64,000 nucleotides of DNA from Azophilus sp965221755 (GTDB taxonomy: Bacteria > Pseudomonadota > Gammaproteobacteria > Pseudomonadales > Azotimanducaceae): contig OZ244921.1 in assembly GCA_965221755.1 (NCBI GenBank), positions 1,860,001 through 1,924,000 of the forward strand. Reading direction: 5' to 3'. Positions 31,698 to 40,082 of this stretch are shown in pieces. Position 1 is the stretch's first letter. Each line of letters begins with the position of its first letter. Under the pieces are notes generated by a model. The model was not told the DNA's origin, did not search any database, and saw only the letters and a program-made list of their open reading frames with translations. The translations under genes were made by a program, and so were the position numbers.

Positions 31698-31930
31698 TCG
31701 GTGAGTGTAATTACAACGTAGGGCACGTCAAGATGAACAACGCAGGGGTAGATGGCGCCGTAGTTGGGCGGCGCCAAGCCGATGCGCTGCTCGGGCGGCA
31801 CCCGGAACGGCCAGTCGCGCAGCCCGCAGACCACCAGCAGCAGGGGCGCTTCGTGCATGTGGTCGATTTTGCTCATTGGCGTTCGTGCCCAGTTCAAGAT
31901 GCTGAGCGAGCGCTCTTGTTCGGTTTGCGC
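31698..31930 (-). pseudogene. nitroreductase-family fragment
   Basis: The minus-strand frame carries EAPLLLVVCGLRDWPF then RVPPEQRIGLAPPNYGAIYPCV, which resembles the middle of small flavin nitroreductases just before their QNLLLAARALGLG segment. After PCV the homology stops and the frame runs into the brnT region. The N-terminal half is not recognisable upstream. It is called a decayed fragment on pattern recognition alone. Confidence 0.42.
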
Positions 31931-31938
31931 TTTGGAGA

Positions 31939-32580
31939 TCAGGGCGTCGCGTTCGTCTTCGTCTTTAGCGTGCTGACATACGCCACCACGTCGCGCACTG
32001 CGGCGGCGTCGCCGAGCACTCCCGTGGAGGCTCGCATTTGCGCGCCCCAAATGTCACCGGGCGCACCGCCTCGGCCACCGGTCTGGTAGTTTTCGATCTG
32101 GCGGACCAAATACCAGTCATTCTGGCCCGCCAGCGGCGGCGCGTTGAGCGCTTGATTGCCCTGCGCCAGCTCGCCGTGGCAGGTCGCGCAGGTGCGGTAC
32201 AGGACGCCGCCCCGTTCCGCATCGCCCTCCAGGGTCGGGGCTGATGCATGCTCCGGCCTGCTTGCCACCAGAGCTGTTGCGGCGGCAATGCCAGGACCGT
32301 CGAGCGTATGGGCATCCGGCGCCGCGGCGGCTACGGCCTCGCCGCGCCAGCCCCGCTGGTAGTTTTGCAGTTGCCGCTCAACGTACCACGAAGGCAGCAC
32401 CGTCAAGTTCGGCGCGCCGGTGGCCTGATCGCCGGTCAAGGCGCTCCCGTGGCAATTGGCGCAAGCGTCCAACGCATCGCGGGCGTCAACCCCGAGGGAC
32501 GCAGCCGCCAAAGCCATCAACGCCAGCGATGCGACCGATCCGCGACTCAGGGCTATGCGATGGGCACCCTGTTTAGGCAT
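31939..32580 (-). CDS. exported diheme cytochrome c (c4-like)
   Basis: 213 residues from ATG 32580, with GAGG about ten bases upstream. An N-terminal signal peptide (SVASLALMALAAASLGVDA) is followed by two cytochrome c domains, each with one heme site: CANCHG near residue 41 and CATCHG about 95 residues later. Each domain has the repeated LPSWYVERQLQNYQRGWRG / NDWYLVRQIENYQTGGRGG block typical of c4-like proteins. It is periplasmic and would pass electrons to a terminal oxidase such as the cbb3 enzyme at the end of the window. The C-terminus is complete. Confidence 0.88.
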   Translation of the reverse strand: MPKQGAHRIALSRGSVASLALMALAAASLGVDARDALDACANCHGSALTGDQATGAPNLTVLPSWYVERQLQNYQRGWRGEAVAAAAPDAHTLDGPGIAAATALVASRPEHASAPTLEGDAERGGVLYRTCATCHGELAQGNQALNAPPLAGQNDWYLVRQIENYQTGGRGGAPGDIWGAQMRASTGVLGDAAAVRDVVAYVSTLKTKTNATP

Positions 32581-32644
32581 TGGGAGCACCTCGTCCAAGG
32601 GAGTGGCTACCATAAGTAGAGCTTCGGCTATGCGCAATGCCCGC

Positions 32645-32737
32645 GCGACCTGACGGTCGCGGATGGAGTTTCGCTGCCGCGAAACTCCGCGCTTTTTGTG
32701 TGGATCAGGTTCCGAAATGTTTCTGAGCCCGCACATG
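32645..32737 (+). repeat. dispersed two-hairpin repeat, copy B
   Basis: GCGACC-TGAC-GGTCGC (first small hairpin) is followed by GGAGTTTCGC-TGCC-GCGAAACTCC (32665-32688, 10-bp stem), and then the conserved tail with GGATCAGGTTCCGAAA, TTCTGAG and CCCGCACA. It lies just upstream of the cytochrome c gene, pointing the opposite way. Best-preserved match to copy C. Confidence 0.82.
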
Positions 32738-32773
32738 CCCGTTCCGGAGCGAAACGCCCGCTTCAGGCGAATT

Positions 32774-32797
32774 CCCCGGAGCGGAGGGCGTCCCGCC
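32774..32797. repeat. short GC-rich hairpin motif, second copy
   Basis: GAGGGCG-TCC-CGCCCTC forms a 7-bp stem. The 14-base core GAGGGCGTCCCGCC, preceded by CCCCGGA, is also present at about 15080-15101 after tuf. It is probably a small intergenic repeat. Confidence 0.45.
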
Positions 32798-32859
32798 CTC
32801 GACCGAATCACGACGATGACGTGAGTCAAACTGAGCCACTACTGATTCGTTGTTGCGCC

Positions 32860-32910
32860 GACGCGAAACTACGCACCCGTTGCGTGGGTCAGGCTCCGAT
32901 CTGCTTCATC
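32860..32910 (+). repeat. partial repeat, degenerate copy D
   Basis: GCGAAACT, CCCGTTGCG and GGGTCAGGCTCCGA occur in the same order and spacing as in the tail of copies A-C, but the left arm of the hairpin is lost. It lies 120 bases from copy B in the same orientation. Confidence 0.5.
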
Positions 32911-32922
32911 CCCCGTTTTCGG

Positions 32923-33060
32923 TCACAGGCGCTTGCGCATGTAAACTCGCGGGCAGCCGCGCTCGATGCGACGCTCAACTTCCTTCACGCATTCCGCAAT
33001 GCTGGCCGCATCGCTGGCGATGGCTTGGCGAATTGCTGGAAGGGCGTTGGAATCGGGCAT
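32923..33060 (-). pseudogene. possible GNAT acetyltransferase N-terminal fragment
   Basis: From ATG 33060 the peptide begins MPDSNALPAIRQAIASDAASIAECVKEVER, which resembles the first strand and helix of GNAT N-acetyltransferases (IRxAxxxDAxxIAxC). It ends after 45 residues without the acetyl-CoA binding motif. Probably a remnant; too short to be sure. Confidence 0.3.
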
Positions 33061-33135
33061 GATTCGCATGATCTCCGATGACGGCGGGCCTATTTTGCGA
33101 CACAATCATTCAGTCATGGAACCAAAGGAGCGCAC

Positions 33136-34029
33136 ATGAAAATCGGCGCTGTGTTTCCCCACTTGGACATCGGCAACGACCCGGCCGTCATTCGCGATTG
33201 GGCACAGACTGCGGAGGGCTTGGGCTACTCCCACATCCTCGCCTACGACCACGTCATCGGCGCCGTCCACGAAGGTCGGGAGCCGCCGCTCTGGGGGCCC
33301 TACACCGAGCAGTCGGCCTTCCACGAGCCGTTTGTCCTGTTCGGCTATTTCGCCGCTTGCACCACCCGAGTGGAACTGGCCACCGGCATCCTCATCCTGC
33401 CGCAACGGCAGACGGTGCTGGTCGCCAAGCAGGCGGCCGAGATCGACCTGCTTTCCGGCGGACGCCTGCGCCTCGGCGTCGGCACCGGCTGGAACTACGT
33501 GGAGTTCGATGCCCTGAACGAGGACTTCGGCAATCGCGGCGCCCGCCAGGCCGAGCAGGTGGAACTGTTGCGCCAGCTTTGGGCGGAGCCGGTGCTGGAC
33601 TACAGCGGCCGCTGGCACCGCATCGAACGCGCCGGCCTGAAGCCCCTGCCGGGACGTTCCATTCCCATCTGGTTCGGCGGCTTCACCGATGCGGCGTTCC
33701 GGCGCGCCGCCCGGATCGGCGACGGCTTCATTTTCGGGGCCAGCCAGAAGGCCAACCTGGCTGCGGCGGAGAAGGTCCGCCTTGCGCTCGATGAGGTCGG
33801 CAGGAACCCGGCGGACTTCGGCTTCGAGGCGCTGCTCAACTACCAAGCTGGCCCGGACGCCTGGCGTTCGGACATCGAAGCCTGGCAGTCCATTGGCGCC
33901 AGCCACGTTGCGATGCGCGGCATGGCGATGCGCGGCATCGGCGAAAGCCTAGGTCCGCCCCAAGCCCACATCGACGCCCTGCAAGCCTATTGGGATGTGG
34001 TCGGCGATTTGGCCGATGCCGATGAATGA
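33136..34029 (+). CDS. luciferase-like (LLM class) flavin-dependent oxidoreductase
   Basis: 297 residues, with AAAGGAG 6-8 bases before the ATG. It shows the TIM-barrel LLM pattern: MKIGAVFPHLDIGNDP, WAQTAEGLGYSHILAYDHV, VELATGILILPQRQTVLVAKQAAEIDLLSGGRLRLGVGTGWN and a C-terminal IPIWFGGF. Members use F420 or FMN to oxidise or monooxygenate small organic molecules. It is transcribed convergently with the VOC/hydrolase pair that follows. The closest style is that of F420-dependent members, but the cofactor is not settled by sequence. Confidence 0.9.
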   Translation: MKIGAVFPHLDIGNDPAVIRDWAQTAEGLGYSHILAYDHVIGAVHEGREPPLWGPYTEQSAFHEPFVLFGYFAACTTRVELATGILILPQRQTVLVAKQAAEIDLLSGGRLRLGVGTGWNYVEFDALNEDFGNRGARQAEQVELLRQLWAEPVLDYSGRWHRIERAGLKPLPGRSIPIWFGGFTDAAFRRAARIGDGFIFGASQKANLAAAEKVRLALDEVGRNPADFGFEALLNYQAGPDAWRSDIEAWQSIGASHVAMRGMAMRGIGESLGPPQAHIDALQAYWDVVGDLADADE

Positions 34030-34058
34030 ATCCGGCTAATCCTCGACGCAGTTGTTGA

Positions 34059-34757
34059 TTAACCTGCCGTCACCGGGACCGCGACCGGCGGTTGGCTGTC
34101 CACGCTGTTCCAAAGCACCTCGTCGGGAACGCCCATGAGCGTCTCGTAAGCGCCTTCCGGGTAGTTGGCCATGTGCGGCCCAGGGCTGTCCAGGTCCGGC
34201 TGTGCCACCGCGCCGCCCTGATCCTCAAAGTGGGCCGGATGCTTGTAGCGGGCCAGCTCCTCGGCGGAGATGCCTGCCATCTCCACCACTTCGGGGTCGA
34301 TCCAGGCCTCTTGGTCGATCGGTTCCGCGGAGTAGGACAGCTCCAAGGACAGGTTCTCCGGCCCCGCAAAGTAGATCGAGGCGCAAAAGCCATGGTTGAT
34401 CGGCCCGGAAACCGGGACGCCCTTGGAACGCAGCCGGTCGCGCATGGCGAGGATCTCGTCGTGGCTCCCCACCCGCAGCGCCAAGTGCTGCATGGCGCCC
34501 CGCGCGCAGTTGGCGGCCGGGTTGCCGGCGTGGGTCCTGCCCAGCTCGACGGGGATCTTTTCAATGTCCGGGTTGCACACGAAGGCGATGGAGGCCTCGT
34601 CGTTCAGGCGCAGAAACCCGTGCCAGGTGTTGGGCACGCCATGCATCCAGTACAGGGCCACCAGCTCCATGCCGAGCTTGTCGGTGAAGAATTCGATCTG
34701 CTCCTTCATGTTGCTGGTGCAGATCGCCAGATGATGCAGTCCATCGACCTTGTTCAT
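34059..34757 (-). CDS. VOC-family protein (glyoxalase/extradiol dioxygenase-like)
   Basis: 232 residues from ATG 34757 with AGGAGA upstream. A vicinal-oxygen-chelate domain has candidate metal ligands in order: His of GLHHLAICTSNM, His of MQHLALRVGSH and Glu of LSLELSYSAE. A 2-His-1-Glu set fits either a type I extradiol dioxygenase or a glyoxalase-like enzyme. The C-terminal 70 residues (PGPHMANYPEGAYETLMGVPDE) are outside the domain. It lies 22 bases after the alpha/beta hydrolase gene on the same strand. Confidence 0.82.
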   Translation of the reverse strand: MNKVDGLHHLAICTSNMKEQIEFFTDKLGMELVALYWMHGVPNTWHGFLRLNDEASIAFVCNPDIEKIPVELGRTHAGNPAANCARGAMQHLALRVGSHDEILAMRDRLRSKGVPVSGPINHGFCASIYFAGPENLSLELSYSAEPIDQEAWIDPEVVEMAGISAEELARYKHPAHFEDQGGAVAQPDLDSPGPHMANYPEGAYETLMGVPDEVLWNSVDSQPPVAVPVTAG

Positions 34758-34779
34758 GTCCGTGTCTCCTGATTGTTCG

Positions 34780-35613
34780 CTAGGCCGCGGCCCTGAGTTG
34801 CCGCAGCGCCCAGTCATGCGCCTTTTCCGAGAACGCCTCCGTATGGAAGAGCATCAGTTGGTGCTTGCCGCCCTCCATGCAGTAGAACTCCACTGGCCCG
34901 GCGATGGCGTCGGCCACGGCCTTCATCATCTCCGGCGGAAAGGAGGGATCCTTTTCGCCGCTGGCCACCAGCACGGGCTTGACGTTCTCCGAAGCCGGAA
35001 CCTTCGGTTCGAAGGTGAACACAGAGGCCCAGGAGGCCAAGTCGTAGGTCCAAGTGTTCCACGGGTCCAAGCGCTTCTGTTCGCCGGCCCCCGCGTAGCC
35101 GTAGTCCTCATCGAAGTTGAACAGAATGCCGCAGTCCAGCCGCGCCGCCCGGCCTAGGACGCCCAGCAGCGCCTGAACGGGTTCGGACTTCCAAAGCGGG
35201 CTGAGCATGGCGATGGGCCCCGCGCCGGGCACGGTGGGCGCGCCCATCAGGATGCCGCCCTCGACGGCGTCGGAGTGCAACGCGGAAAAGGCGGCGGCGA
35301 CGCCGAGGCTTGATCCGAGCGTGAACACCGGCAGGCCGGTTTCGGCCTTCACGTGCTCGGCAATCATTGCGGAAGCATCCGCCCACTCGGCCAAGGTCCA
35401 CTGCCCTCGGGGCCGGTTGGTGGTGGACTTGCCATGCCCAGGCGCGTCATAAGACCAGATGTCCGCCCCGCGTTCTGCGTGATGGCAGCAGAAGATGTCG
35501 TATATGGCACCGTGGGAGGCGATGCCGTGGGAGATGACCAAGGCGTACTGGGGATCATCGCCGCGGTAGCGGTAGGAATGTATCTCGTTGAGGACATGTT
35601 CCTCTCTAAGCAT
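34780..35613 (-). CDS. alpha/beta hydrolase (monoacylglycerol lipase-like)
   Basis: 277 residues. It contains VISHGIASHGAIYD (oxyanion region), DAPGHGKS, the nucleophile elbow LGSSLGVAAA, an acid at SGEKDPSFP and the catalytic His in GGKHQLMLFH. The full triad is present, unlike the island's hydrolase at 16022. It is co-transcribed with the VOC gene. Together with the FAD monooxygenase upstream, it would suit the hydrolytic step after ring cleavage, but lysophospholipase-type activity is equally possible. Confidence 0.88.
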   Translation of the reverse strand: MLREEHVLNEIHSYRYRGDDPQYALVISHGIASHGAIYDIFCCHHAERGADIWSYDAPGHGKSTTNRPRGQWTLAEWADASAMIAEHVKAETGLPVFTLGSSLGVAAAFSALHSDAVEGGILMGAPTVPGAGPIAMLSPLWKSEPVQALLGVLGRAARLDCGILFNFDEDYGYAGAGEQKRLDPWNTWTYDLASWASVFTFEPKVPASENVKPVLVASGEKDPSFPPEMMKAVADAIAGPVEFYCMEGGKHQLMLFHTEAFSEKAHDWALRQLRAAA

Positions 35614-35761
35614 GTTCAGTTGCCTCGTTTGATGGAGTGATCTTAGGCGGTTTTCCCGGCCTCGAAGGCAAGGGCGCGAGCTTCGTTTGGTTTTGCAAAC
35701 GCGAAACTCCTGTTGGCCCTTGAATTCACAGGTTTGCGCTCCAGCTCGCCGGCGTCGCCGT

Positions 35762-36964
35762 TCAGCCGGCCTTTGCCGCTTTCAGGGCATCGTAGCGAAA
35801 CAGGCCGTCCATGGTTCGCCCGCCCGCCTGTTTGACCGCCCGGTTGCGCAGCCAAGCCCTGATCCCGGTGAGATGGAACAGCTTGGCGTTGCGGCGCGAG
35901 CCGTTCTGAATTCCGGCGGTGCGTTTGCGGCGCAGGTTCTCGTAGCGCTTCAGTCCGGCGGGCACTGCATCGGCGGCTAGGCAGCCCGCCAGCACCGCGG
36001 CGTCCTCAATCGCCATGGCCGCGCCCTGCGCCATGAAGGGCAGGGTGGGATGGCAGGCATCGCCGAGCAAGGTGACGGCACCCTCGCTCCAGCTGGCCAT
36101 GGGCGCTCGGTCGTGCAGGGCCCACTTGTGCAGGGAGTTCCGGTCCGTGTTGTCGATCAGGGTCTGGATGTCCTCATGCCAGCCTTGGAAGTCGCGCTTG
36201 AGCTCCTCGAAGTCGCCGCGCTCGGTCCAGGATTCAACCTCCCAGCCGGTCTTTTCGACGACGCACACGCAGTTCACCAGTGTGCCCGAGCGCAAGTAAT
36301 AGTGAACGAAGTGCTTGTGCGGCCCCCACCAGGCGGTGGACATGGGCCGCACCAAGCCGGCCGGCAGCCGTTCTGACGGCACCAGTGCCCGCCAAGCCAC
36401 GTTGCCGGTGAACCGCGGCGCAGCCTCGCCAAAGAGTTGGGCGCGGACCGTCGAGTGGATGCCGTCGGCTCCAATCAGCGCATACCCTTCATGAACGGCA
36501 CCGCCTGTGATGCCGCCGGCGCCGCCAACGGCGACGCGCACCCGGCCATCCTGCTCGAATCCGGTCACCGCGCAGGCCGTGTTCAACTCGATGGCGGGGG
36601 AACGCTCGGCCGCTTCCGCCAGCACCCGCAGCAGGTCGCCGCGGTGAATGTGGTAGTAGGGAAAGCCGTAACGGTCCCGCACGGCGCTGCCCAATGTCGA
36701 GGCGCCAATCACTTTGCCGGATTTCCAGGCGCGGAACTCCGTGCCTTCGGGCAGGAAGGCGCAGGCCCTAAGCGCCCGCTCCAAGCCGAGATGGTGCAGA
36801 ACGCGGGTGCAGTTCGGGCTTAGCTGAATGCCCGCGCCGACCTCCCCGAATTCGGCGGCCTGCTCGAACAGCGCCACCTCGAAGCCCGCCTTGGCTAGGC
36901 AAAGCGCCGCCGTCAGTCCGCCGATGCCGCCGCCGGCGATGAGTATGCGGCCAGTCACGTTCAC
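35762..36964 (-). CDS. FAD-dependent aromatic monooxygenase (salicylate hydroxylase-like)
   Basis: 400 residues with the group A flavoprotein hydroxylase plan. RILIAGGGIGGLTAALCLAKAG is the Rossmann GxGxxG, ALIGADGIHSTVR the DG motif, and VTLLGDACHPTLPFMAQGAAMAIEDAAVLAGCL the GD motif. GAGIQLSPNCTRVLHHLGL is typical of salicylate and 3-hydroxybenzoate hydroxylases. It uses NAD(P)H and O2 to hydroxylate an aromatic ring. The GTG start at 36964 overlaps the stop of the membrane-protein gene (GTGA), so the two are coupled. Confidence 0.9.
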   Translation of the reverse strand: MNVTGRILIAGGGIGGLTAALCLAKAGFEVALFEQAAEFGEVGAGIQLSPNCTRVLHHLGLERALRACAFLPEGTEFRAWKSGKVIGASTLGSAVRDRYGFPYYHIHRGDLLRVLAEAAERSPAIELNTACAVTGFEQDGRVRVAVGGAGGITGGAVHEGYALIGADGIHSTVRAQLFGEAAPRFTGNVAWRALVPSERLPAGLVRPMSTAWWGPHKHFVHYYLRSGTLVNCVCVVEKTGWEVESWTERGDFEELKRDFQGWHEDIQTLIDNTDRNSLHKWALHDRAPMASWSEGAVTLLGDACHPTLPFMAQGAAMAIEDAAVLAGCLAADAVPAGLKRYENLRRKRTAGIQNGSRRNAKLFHLTGIRAWLRNRAVKQAGGRTMDGLFRYDALKAAKAG

Positions 36965-37407
36965 TGCTTGATTGCTCTTGACGCCCCCTCTGTGAGGCTG
37001 GCGAAGACATATCCGCCGACCAACCCAGGTGCCGCCTGCAGCGCCAAACCCAACGCCGTTCGCGTGGCGGGCACGGGATGCAGGCCGAAAGTGGCGACCA
37101 TGATCAGATGCAACGCCCAGAGCGCGGCGCCGCCCGCCAAGGCGTAGCCGAGTGTTCGGGACAGCCCGACGTAGCGCAGAATCAGGGCAGTGAGGGGAAA
37201 GGCGATCAGCAGGCTGGCCCCGATCAGCGGCAGGTAGGCCATGGCCATGCCGGCCAAGTCATGCAGCGTCGCGGCGGTGCGGTTGCCGAAGCTGATGGGC
37301 AGGCCAAGTGCGGCCACCTCGCCCAAAATCATCTGCGCGGAAGCGATGGCTGCCAGGAGGTAGGTGGCCAGCACCGCGGCGGCGAAGGCTGTCGCTCGCC
37401 TGATCAT
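36961..37407 (-). CDS. four-helix membrane protein of unknown function
   Basis: 148 residues from ATG 37407; the frame stays open to 37488 but would cross into the divergent gene. Four hydrophobic segments are visible: about residues 5-25 (AAAVLATYLLAAIASA), 50-72, 75-95 and 100-120. There is no motif I recognise. Coupled by a 4-base overlap to the FAD monooxygenase, so it may help uptake or localisation for that enzyme (inference). Confidence 0.6.
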   Translation of the reverse strand: MIRRATAFAAAVLATYLLAAIASAQMILGEVAALGLPISFGNRTAATLHDLAGMAMAYLPLIGASLLIAFPLTALILRYVGLSRTLGYALAGGAALWALHLIMVATFGLHPVPATRTALGLALQAAPGLVGGYVFASLTEGASRAIKQ

Positions 37408-37426
37408 GTAAGCTTGCGTCCAGTCA

Positions 37427-38569
37427 TTGGTTAAAGATAGCCGGGGTCTCGTGGGAACGAAAGCGCTCATTTTGGGCTTGACGCTCAACTTGGCGGTGGC
37501 CGCTGCCGCCGCGCGGGATCACAAGCTCGTTCCAGTGGCGGAGGGCTTGGATTTCCCATGGTGCGTTGCCTTTCTTCCGGACGGCGACCTCTTGGTCACC
37601 GAACTTGGCGGCACCCTCCGGAAAGTCTCCCCGGAGGGTGTCTTGGGCGACCCCATCGCCGGCGTGCCGGAGGTGCATCACATGAGCCAAGGAGGGCTGT
37701 TCGACGTGCTGCTGCACCCCGATTTTGAGCGCAACCAAACTCTCTTTCTCTCCTACGCCGCCCCGCCCGCCGACGACAACGCCACCGAAATCCTGCGCGC
37801 CCGGCTCGCGGGCGGCGCCTTGGTCGATGGGGAGGTGATCTTCTCGGTGCAGCCACGCAAGCCCACCCCAGTTCACTATGGCGGGCGCATGGCCTTCCTG
37901 CCGGACGGCACCCTGCTGCTGACCAGCGGGGATGGCTTTGACTTTCGGGAAGCGGCCCAGGACTTGGGCAGCCTGCTCGGCAAGACGGTGCGCATTCACC
38001 TCGACGGCAGCATACCGGAGGACAATCCCTTCATCGGCCATGGCGGCGCCGATCCGGCCATCTACACCTACGGGCACCGCAACGCCCAAGGCTTGGCGGT
38101 TGCCCAAGACGGCACGGCGTACCTCAACGAGCACGGTCCGCGCGGCGGCGACGAGACCAATCGGCTGGCGGCCGGCGCCAACTACGGCTGGCCCGCCGTC
38201 ACCCACGGCATCGACTACAACGGCGCCTACGTTTCGCCGTTCCAGGAGGCGCCGGGCATGGCCGCGCCCCTCAACCACTGGACCCCCTCCATAGCGCCCT
38301 CGGGTCTGGCGGTCTATGCGGGCGAGCGCTTCCCGGAGTGGCGCGGCGATCTGTTCACCGGCGCACTGGTGGACCGGGAAGTCCGCCGCTTGGACATGGA
38401 GGATGGCGCGGTGGTGGGCGAGGAGGCCCTATTCAGCGAACTCGGTCGTCGCATTCGTGACGTGCGCAGCCACGACGGCTACCTGTACGTCGTTGAGGAT
38501 GGTGAAGACGCTCGAATATGGCGGGTTGAACCGGCTGCTGAATCCAATTCAGGAATGCCCGCCAAGTGA
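37427..38569 (+). CDS. PQQ-dependent sugar dehydrogenase family protein (exported)
   Basis: 380 residues from TTG 37427; a GTG at 37451 with GGGG upstream is the alternative start. A signal peptide (LILGLTLNLAVAAAAARD) leads into a six-bladed propeller. Family signatures are GLDFPWCVAFLPDGDLLVTEL, LFDVLLHPDFERNQTLFLSY, MAFLPDGTLLLTSGDGF, the EHGPRGGDE block and TPSIAPSGLAVYAGERFPEWRGDLFTGAL. Soluble members oxidise aldoses in the periplasm with PQQ. Divergent from the membrane protein gene. No pqq biosynthesis genes are in the window. Confidence 0.92.
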   Translation: MVKDSRGLVGTKALILGLTLNLAVAAAAARDHKLVPVAEGLDFPWCVAFLPDGDLLVTELGGTLRKVSPEGVLGDPIAGVPEVHHMSQGGLFDVLLHPDFERNQTLFLSYAAPPADDNATEILRARLAGGALVDGEVIFSVQPRKPTPVHYGGRMAFLPDGTLLLTSGDGFDFREAAQDLGSLLGKTVRIHLDGSIPEDNPFIGHGGADPAIYTYGHRNAQGLAVAQDGTAYLNEHGPRGGDETNRLAAGANYGWPAVTHGIDYNGAYVSPFQEAPGMAAPLNHWTPSIAPSGLAVYAGERFPEWRGDLFTGALVDREVRRLDMEDGAVVGEEALFSELGRRIRDVRSHDGYLYVVEDGEDARIWRVEPAAESNSGMPAK

Positions 38570-38661
38570 AAGCCAGGCACTCGGAAGGACCGGAGCGCAG
38601 TCGGATTGGCAAGAGGGTCTGCGTCGCTGTGCAGTTCGGTTTCCTTTTCTCTCCTCTCCTC

Positions 38662-38909
38662 TCAAGCCTGCTCGAGTCCCAAGTCGCGGGCTGTTGCGAG
38701 GTGTGAGACAGCGGCGCGAATGAGTGCATCGAGATCCGAGTCCTCCCGGCAGGTGAGTGCAGGCTATCGACTCGCCGCTCTTGGAGAAGCTCTTGAAACG
38801 CTTGTTTCGCGGTTTTGCTCCCCGCACGTACACCGAAAGCGTATCCGCCGCCATTGCGCACCAAAGAAAAGCACGGGATATCCGTCAATCCATCACCTAC
38901 ATAGATCAT
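38662..38909 (-). pseudogene. HAD-family phosphatase C-terminal fragment with frameshift
   Basis: The fragment starts at the HAD motif IV region, MIYVGDGLTDIPCFSLVRNGGG, and continues with AFGVRAGSKTAKQAFQELLQERRVDSLHSP. The frame then shifts; the homologous tail REDSDLDALIRAAVSHLATA ends at TGA 38662. The N-terminal motifs with the nucleophile Asp are missing. Its first ATG comes one base after the stop of the upstream permease-like gene, so a recombination joined the two. Confidence 0.62.
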
Positions 38910-38910
38910 G

Positions 38911-40053
38911 TTAACGATTCGCCGATTGAGCCTCCGCCCCTGGAACCTCTACCGAATGCCGCGGCCAGTCGCTGAGCAGTTCGTCAATCACCGCGCCGCC
39001 GACGAGGTACAGCGCCTCTAGGGAGGCTCGCATCCCGGAGTAGCCCTCGTTTTCGCGCAGCAGGTTTTCGGCGGCGGTGATGCCGGGCGGCGGCATCGTG
39101 TGGTTGCTGCCGGTGCGCAGCACCATGAAGCGGTCCTTGTCCACCCGGCCCGACTCGTGCAGGTAGGTGATGGCTTGGTAAGTGCCGGTGTCCTCCATGG
39201 CGGAGGTGACGAAGTCGGTCTCGCCATCCGACCAGTAGCGGACGTAGGCGTTGGCCCAGTCGTTCATCAGCGCCCCGTGCCAGAAGGTCATGGCGGCGAT
39301 GTGGCCGCCGCGGGTGACGAAGGGGGGCCGGCGGGCGTTGGGATGCTCCACGTACAGGCTGCGGTGCTCCGCCAGTTGCGGGGAGTCCGGCAGTTCCAGG
39401 TCCCTGGTCAATTCGTAGGCCCAGTCGCGCAGGCCGGAGTTGATCAGGAACATCTCGCCTTGGGGCTCCGGGCGGTTGGGGTCGAACGGAAAGCGGGTGC
39501 GGCGGGCGAAGAAGCCGAACTCCCAATCCTCGGGAATTTCCCTCGCGTCAATCTCGTAGCCCAGGTCGCCGTCCACAAGGTACGCGGACCAGACCGCGGA
39601 GCCGACGGAGGCATCCTCCGGGTCGATGCCGGCGATGCCCGCCACCAGCCAGTAGGCTTGGCGCAGGTCGAAGCGCGGATCCAAGCCCAGCGCCATGGTT
39701 GCGGTGGCGGACTTGGCGGTGCCGACGCCGGTCACCATGCCGAGAATTTGCGATTCGGCGTTGTAGTGAAGATCATGGTGGGAATGCGGGAATGCGAAGC
39801 GTTGATCGAGGTTGCGGCGCTCCTTCCAAAACTGGAACTCGCCCGGCTCGTCGCCCTCGTCCGCACCCCGCTCAAACATGGTGACCACCACCACGCGCAC
39901 CGGCACTGGCACCGGTGCGCCCGTGCTTGGCGCTTGGGCAGGCGAGGCGGGCGGCGGCTCGCTGCGCGGATTGTCGCAGCCCGCCAGTGCCAGGCAGCCC
40001 GCCAGTGCGGCTGACTTCCAGACCAGCAAGCGGTGCGATTTGCGGGTCAGCAT
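38911..40053 (-). CDS. purine nucleoside permease-like lipoprotein
   Basis: 380 residues from ATG 40053. A lipoprotein signal peptide ends LAGCLALAGC, so Cys is the likely lipidated residue. The body matches the NUP family (PF06516 type): VVVVTMFERGADEGDEPGEF, GMVTGVGTAKSATATMALGLDPRFDLRQAYWLVAGIAGIDPEDAS, DTGTYQAITYL and MVLRTGSNHTMPPPG. These proteins have a nucleoside phosphorylase-like fold and are linked to nucleoside uptake. It lies 29 bases after the TonB receptor gene, so outer-membrane entry and periplasmic binding or cleavage may be coupled. Confidence 0.87.
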   Translation of the reverse strand: MLTRKSHRLLVWKSAALAGCLALAGCDNPRSEPPPASPAQAPSTGAPVPVPVRVVVVTMFERGADEGDEPGEFQFWKERRNLDQRFAFPHSHHDLHYNAESQILGMVTGVGTAKSATATMALGLDPRFDLRQAYWLVAGIAGIDPEDASVGSAVWSAYLVDGDLGYEIDAREIPEDWEFGFFARRTRFPFDPNRPEPQGEMFLINSGLRDWAYELTRDLELPDSPQLAEHRSLYVEHPNARRPPFVTRGGHIAAMTFWHGALMNDWANAYVRYWSDGETDFVTSAMEDTGTYQAITYLHESGRVDKDRFMVLRTGSNHTMPPPGITAAENLLRENEGYSGMRASLEALYLVGGAVIDELLSDWPRHSVEVPGAEAQSANR

Positions 40054-40082
40054 GAGCGAATTCCCTTGGCGCGCCGAATTTC

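Noticed and set aside
35690..35720. GCGAAACTCC near 35700 as another copy of the dispersed repeat
   Set aside because: Only one arm of the stem is present and the conserved tail is missing.
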